Of a stretch of 64,000 nucleotides of DNA, positions 63,001 to 64,000 are shown piece by piece. How positions within the stretch are numbered: the first letter of the stretch is position 1; each line of letters starts with the position of its first letter. The DNA lies in contig CM050650.1 of assembly GCA_027574665.1 (NCBI GenBank), positions 54,667,304 through 54,731,303 on the forward strand, read 5' to 3'. The notes below the pieces were generated by a model, which saw nothing but the letters and a program-made list of their open reading frames with translations, was not told where the DNA came from and ran no database searches. The DNA comes from Rhynochetos jubatus. Its lineage: Eukaryota; Chordata; Aves; Eurypygiformes; Rhynochetidae. A program made the translations under genes and the position numbers.

Positions 63001-64000
63001 CATTTATAAAACCACTGCACTGGCACTTTGCAACGCTCTCTCCTGAGTGATCCATTGCAATTCCAGGCATAATCCCTTCTCCTACCAATGCCATCCTACG
63101 TGATTTAACCAGATCCACTCCTATGCGGAGCTTGCTTCTCTCTGTGTCAGAAAGGAGCTGTCAGGGTTCAGATTTCCATTTTGGGAGAGAAGGGGGCTGG
63201 TGCAGGCTATGAGCCTCAGCCCGTGCTGTAAGGCAGAGCTCTGGGGCAAGGGGCATGCCACTGCTGGGATCCAAGAGGGATGGGGAGGGGGGCACGCGTG
63301 GGCGCATGCAAGTGGTGTGTAGGAAATAGGGACAGCCAGCGATCTTGCATGAGGACTGATGCATATTCAGAACTCGCCGAACATTGACCTTGAGACACAC
63401 AGAAGAGTCTGGAGGGTTTTTCTTTCACAAGAGATAACACAGTCGAATAAAGGAACAGTAGGCTTTCTGTATATATTTCATCATATTCAGGCACAGATGA
63501 ATGGGTGGGGTGTGCTCAGACCTCTGCAGCAGCTTCTGCCAGCTTTAGCCGCAAGAAACGATACAGACCTTGTTATCACCCTGTTAGTGGCCTTTAGCTT
63601 CTCCTGTTTAAGTTCCTGTTTCTTTCTTGTTTCTGTATTAAATGTGGTGCTGCATTTTACAACCGTGCTGTTGGCCTGTTCAGTGCGTTCTTCTTTATCG
63701 CAAGAGCAGTGCTTTAGACTTAAGTATCCGCACTGAGGTAATGTGAGCTATGTGTTGTGTCAATGACTGCTAAATAATTGAGGCTGTAGTTCCCTTCACA
63801 GTAAGTGTGAGTTATTCCAAATTCTGCAAGGCCATCTGTGTGCTTCAAGCTGAACGTGGTGCAGAATATGTTTGATAGACAACGGTTCTATTAGATAAAT
63901 TAAAGGTTAGCAACAGGATGTCAGCTAAATTATGGTTGCTGGCTGCTCTTACAAAATCAGTGAATTATTTTGGGTGGAAGTGTCGGTGTGATAACCTTTT
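60004..64000. other. Intergenic DNA to the window end
   Basis: About 4 kb with no recognised exon. Frames of 115-125 codons (59900-60247 and 60195-60563 on +, 63359-63736 on +, 61872-62240 on -) show no domain. A T18 tract lies at 62704-62721. A small GC-rich spot at 63280-63310 includes CACGCGTGGGCGCATGCA, a partial NRF1-like word. The gene expected downstream, IYD, may begin beyond the window. Confidence 0.5.
62704..62721 (+). repeat. T18 homopolymer tract
   Basis: Eighteen consecutive T. No LINE or SINE body is visible on its 5' side on the - strand that would make it a retroposon poly(A) tail. Confidence 0.9.

Noticed and set aside
33000-64000. IYD exons expected by gene order
   Set aside because: None of the characteristic IYD words (such as the RRSVR or TAPSGAH blocks) was seen in any frame by eye.
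1-64000. tRNA, rRNA, microRNA or CRISPR features
   Set aside because: No cloverleaf with A and B boxes, no rRNA text and no regularly spaced direct repeats were recognised; by-eye reading could miss a microRNA.

Overview
This is a vertebrate nuclear window, almost certainly from a bird. It carries CR1 retrotransposon copies of the avian type at several ages, including three young, near-identical 3' ends that finish in the ATTCTATG-like octamer tail. Base composition is moderately AT-rich, gene density is very low, and long introns carry classic GT-AG splice sites. There are no bacterial-type genes, operons, ribosome binding sites or CRISPR arrays. The wording of the young CR1 tails looks more like non-galliform birds than chicken, but that is recollection and not a test.

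The one host gene I can support is PPP1R14C (KEPI, a PKC-potentiated inhibitor of protein phosphatase 1), on the + strand. Its first exon, with the promoter and the phosphorylated inhibitory loop, lies upstream of position 1. Positions 1-20444 are the 3' part of intron 1. Exon 2 is 20445-20528, a 33-base exon 3 is 22170-22202, and the terminal exon begins at 31655, with the stop codon at 31727-31729. A 3' UTR of about 1.24 kb follows, with a canonical AATAAA at 32947-32952. The three exons join in phase 0 and encode 63 residues that match the C-terminal half of the family almost word for word.

From about 33.0 kb to the end I found no host exon. The neighbour expected from vertebrate gene order, IYD, was not recognised. 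This stretch is intergenic DNA with a cluster of decayed CR1 elements at 47.3-50.7 kb and another at 56.2-60.0 kb. In the second cluster a young CR1 tail sits between older fragments. An older CR1/L3-like tail lies near 36.3 kb. Two CR1 copies lie in the introns in the sense orientation: a 1.75 kb copy at 11-12.75 kb, and a 0.3 kb copy at 20.9-21.2 kb, about 350 bases after exon 2. A short antisense tail lies at 1.1 kb.

The structures not explained by genes or CR1 are these: a pair of inverted repeats at 24.89-25.02 kb in intron 3, one with two nested stems; a compact CpG cluster in intron 1 at 8.57-8.66 kb; a CpG-enriched stretch at 44.24-44.63 kb; and a 265-codon antisense open frame at 47.78-48.57 kb between two CR1 fossils. 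I saw no convincing undescribed system. These are candidates for comparative checking.
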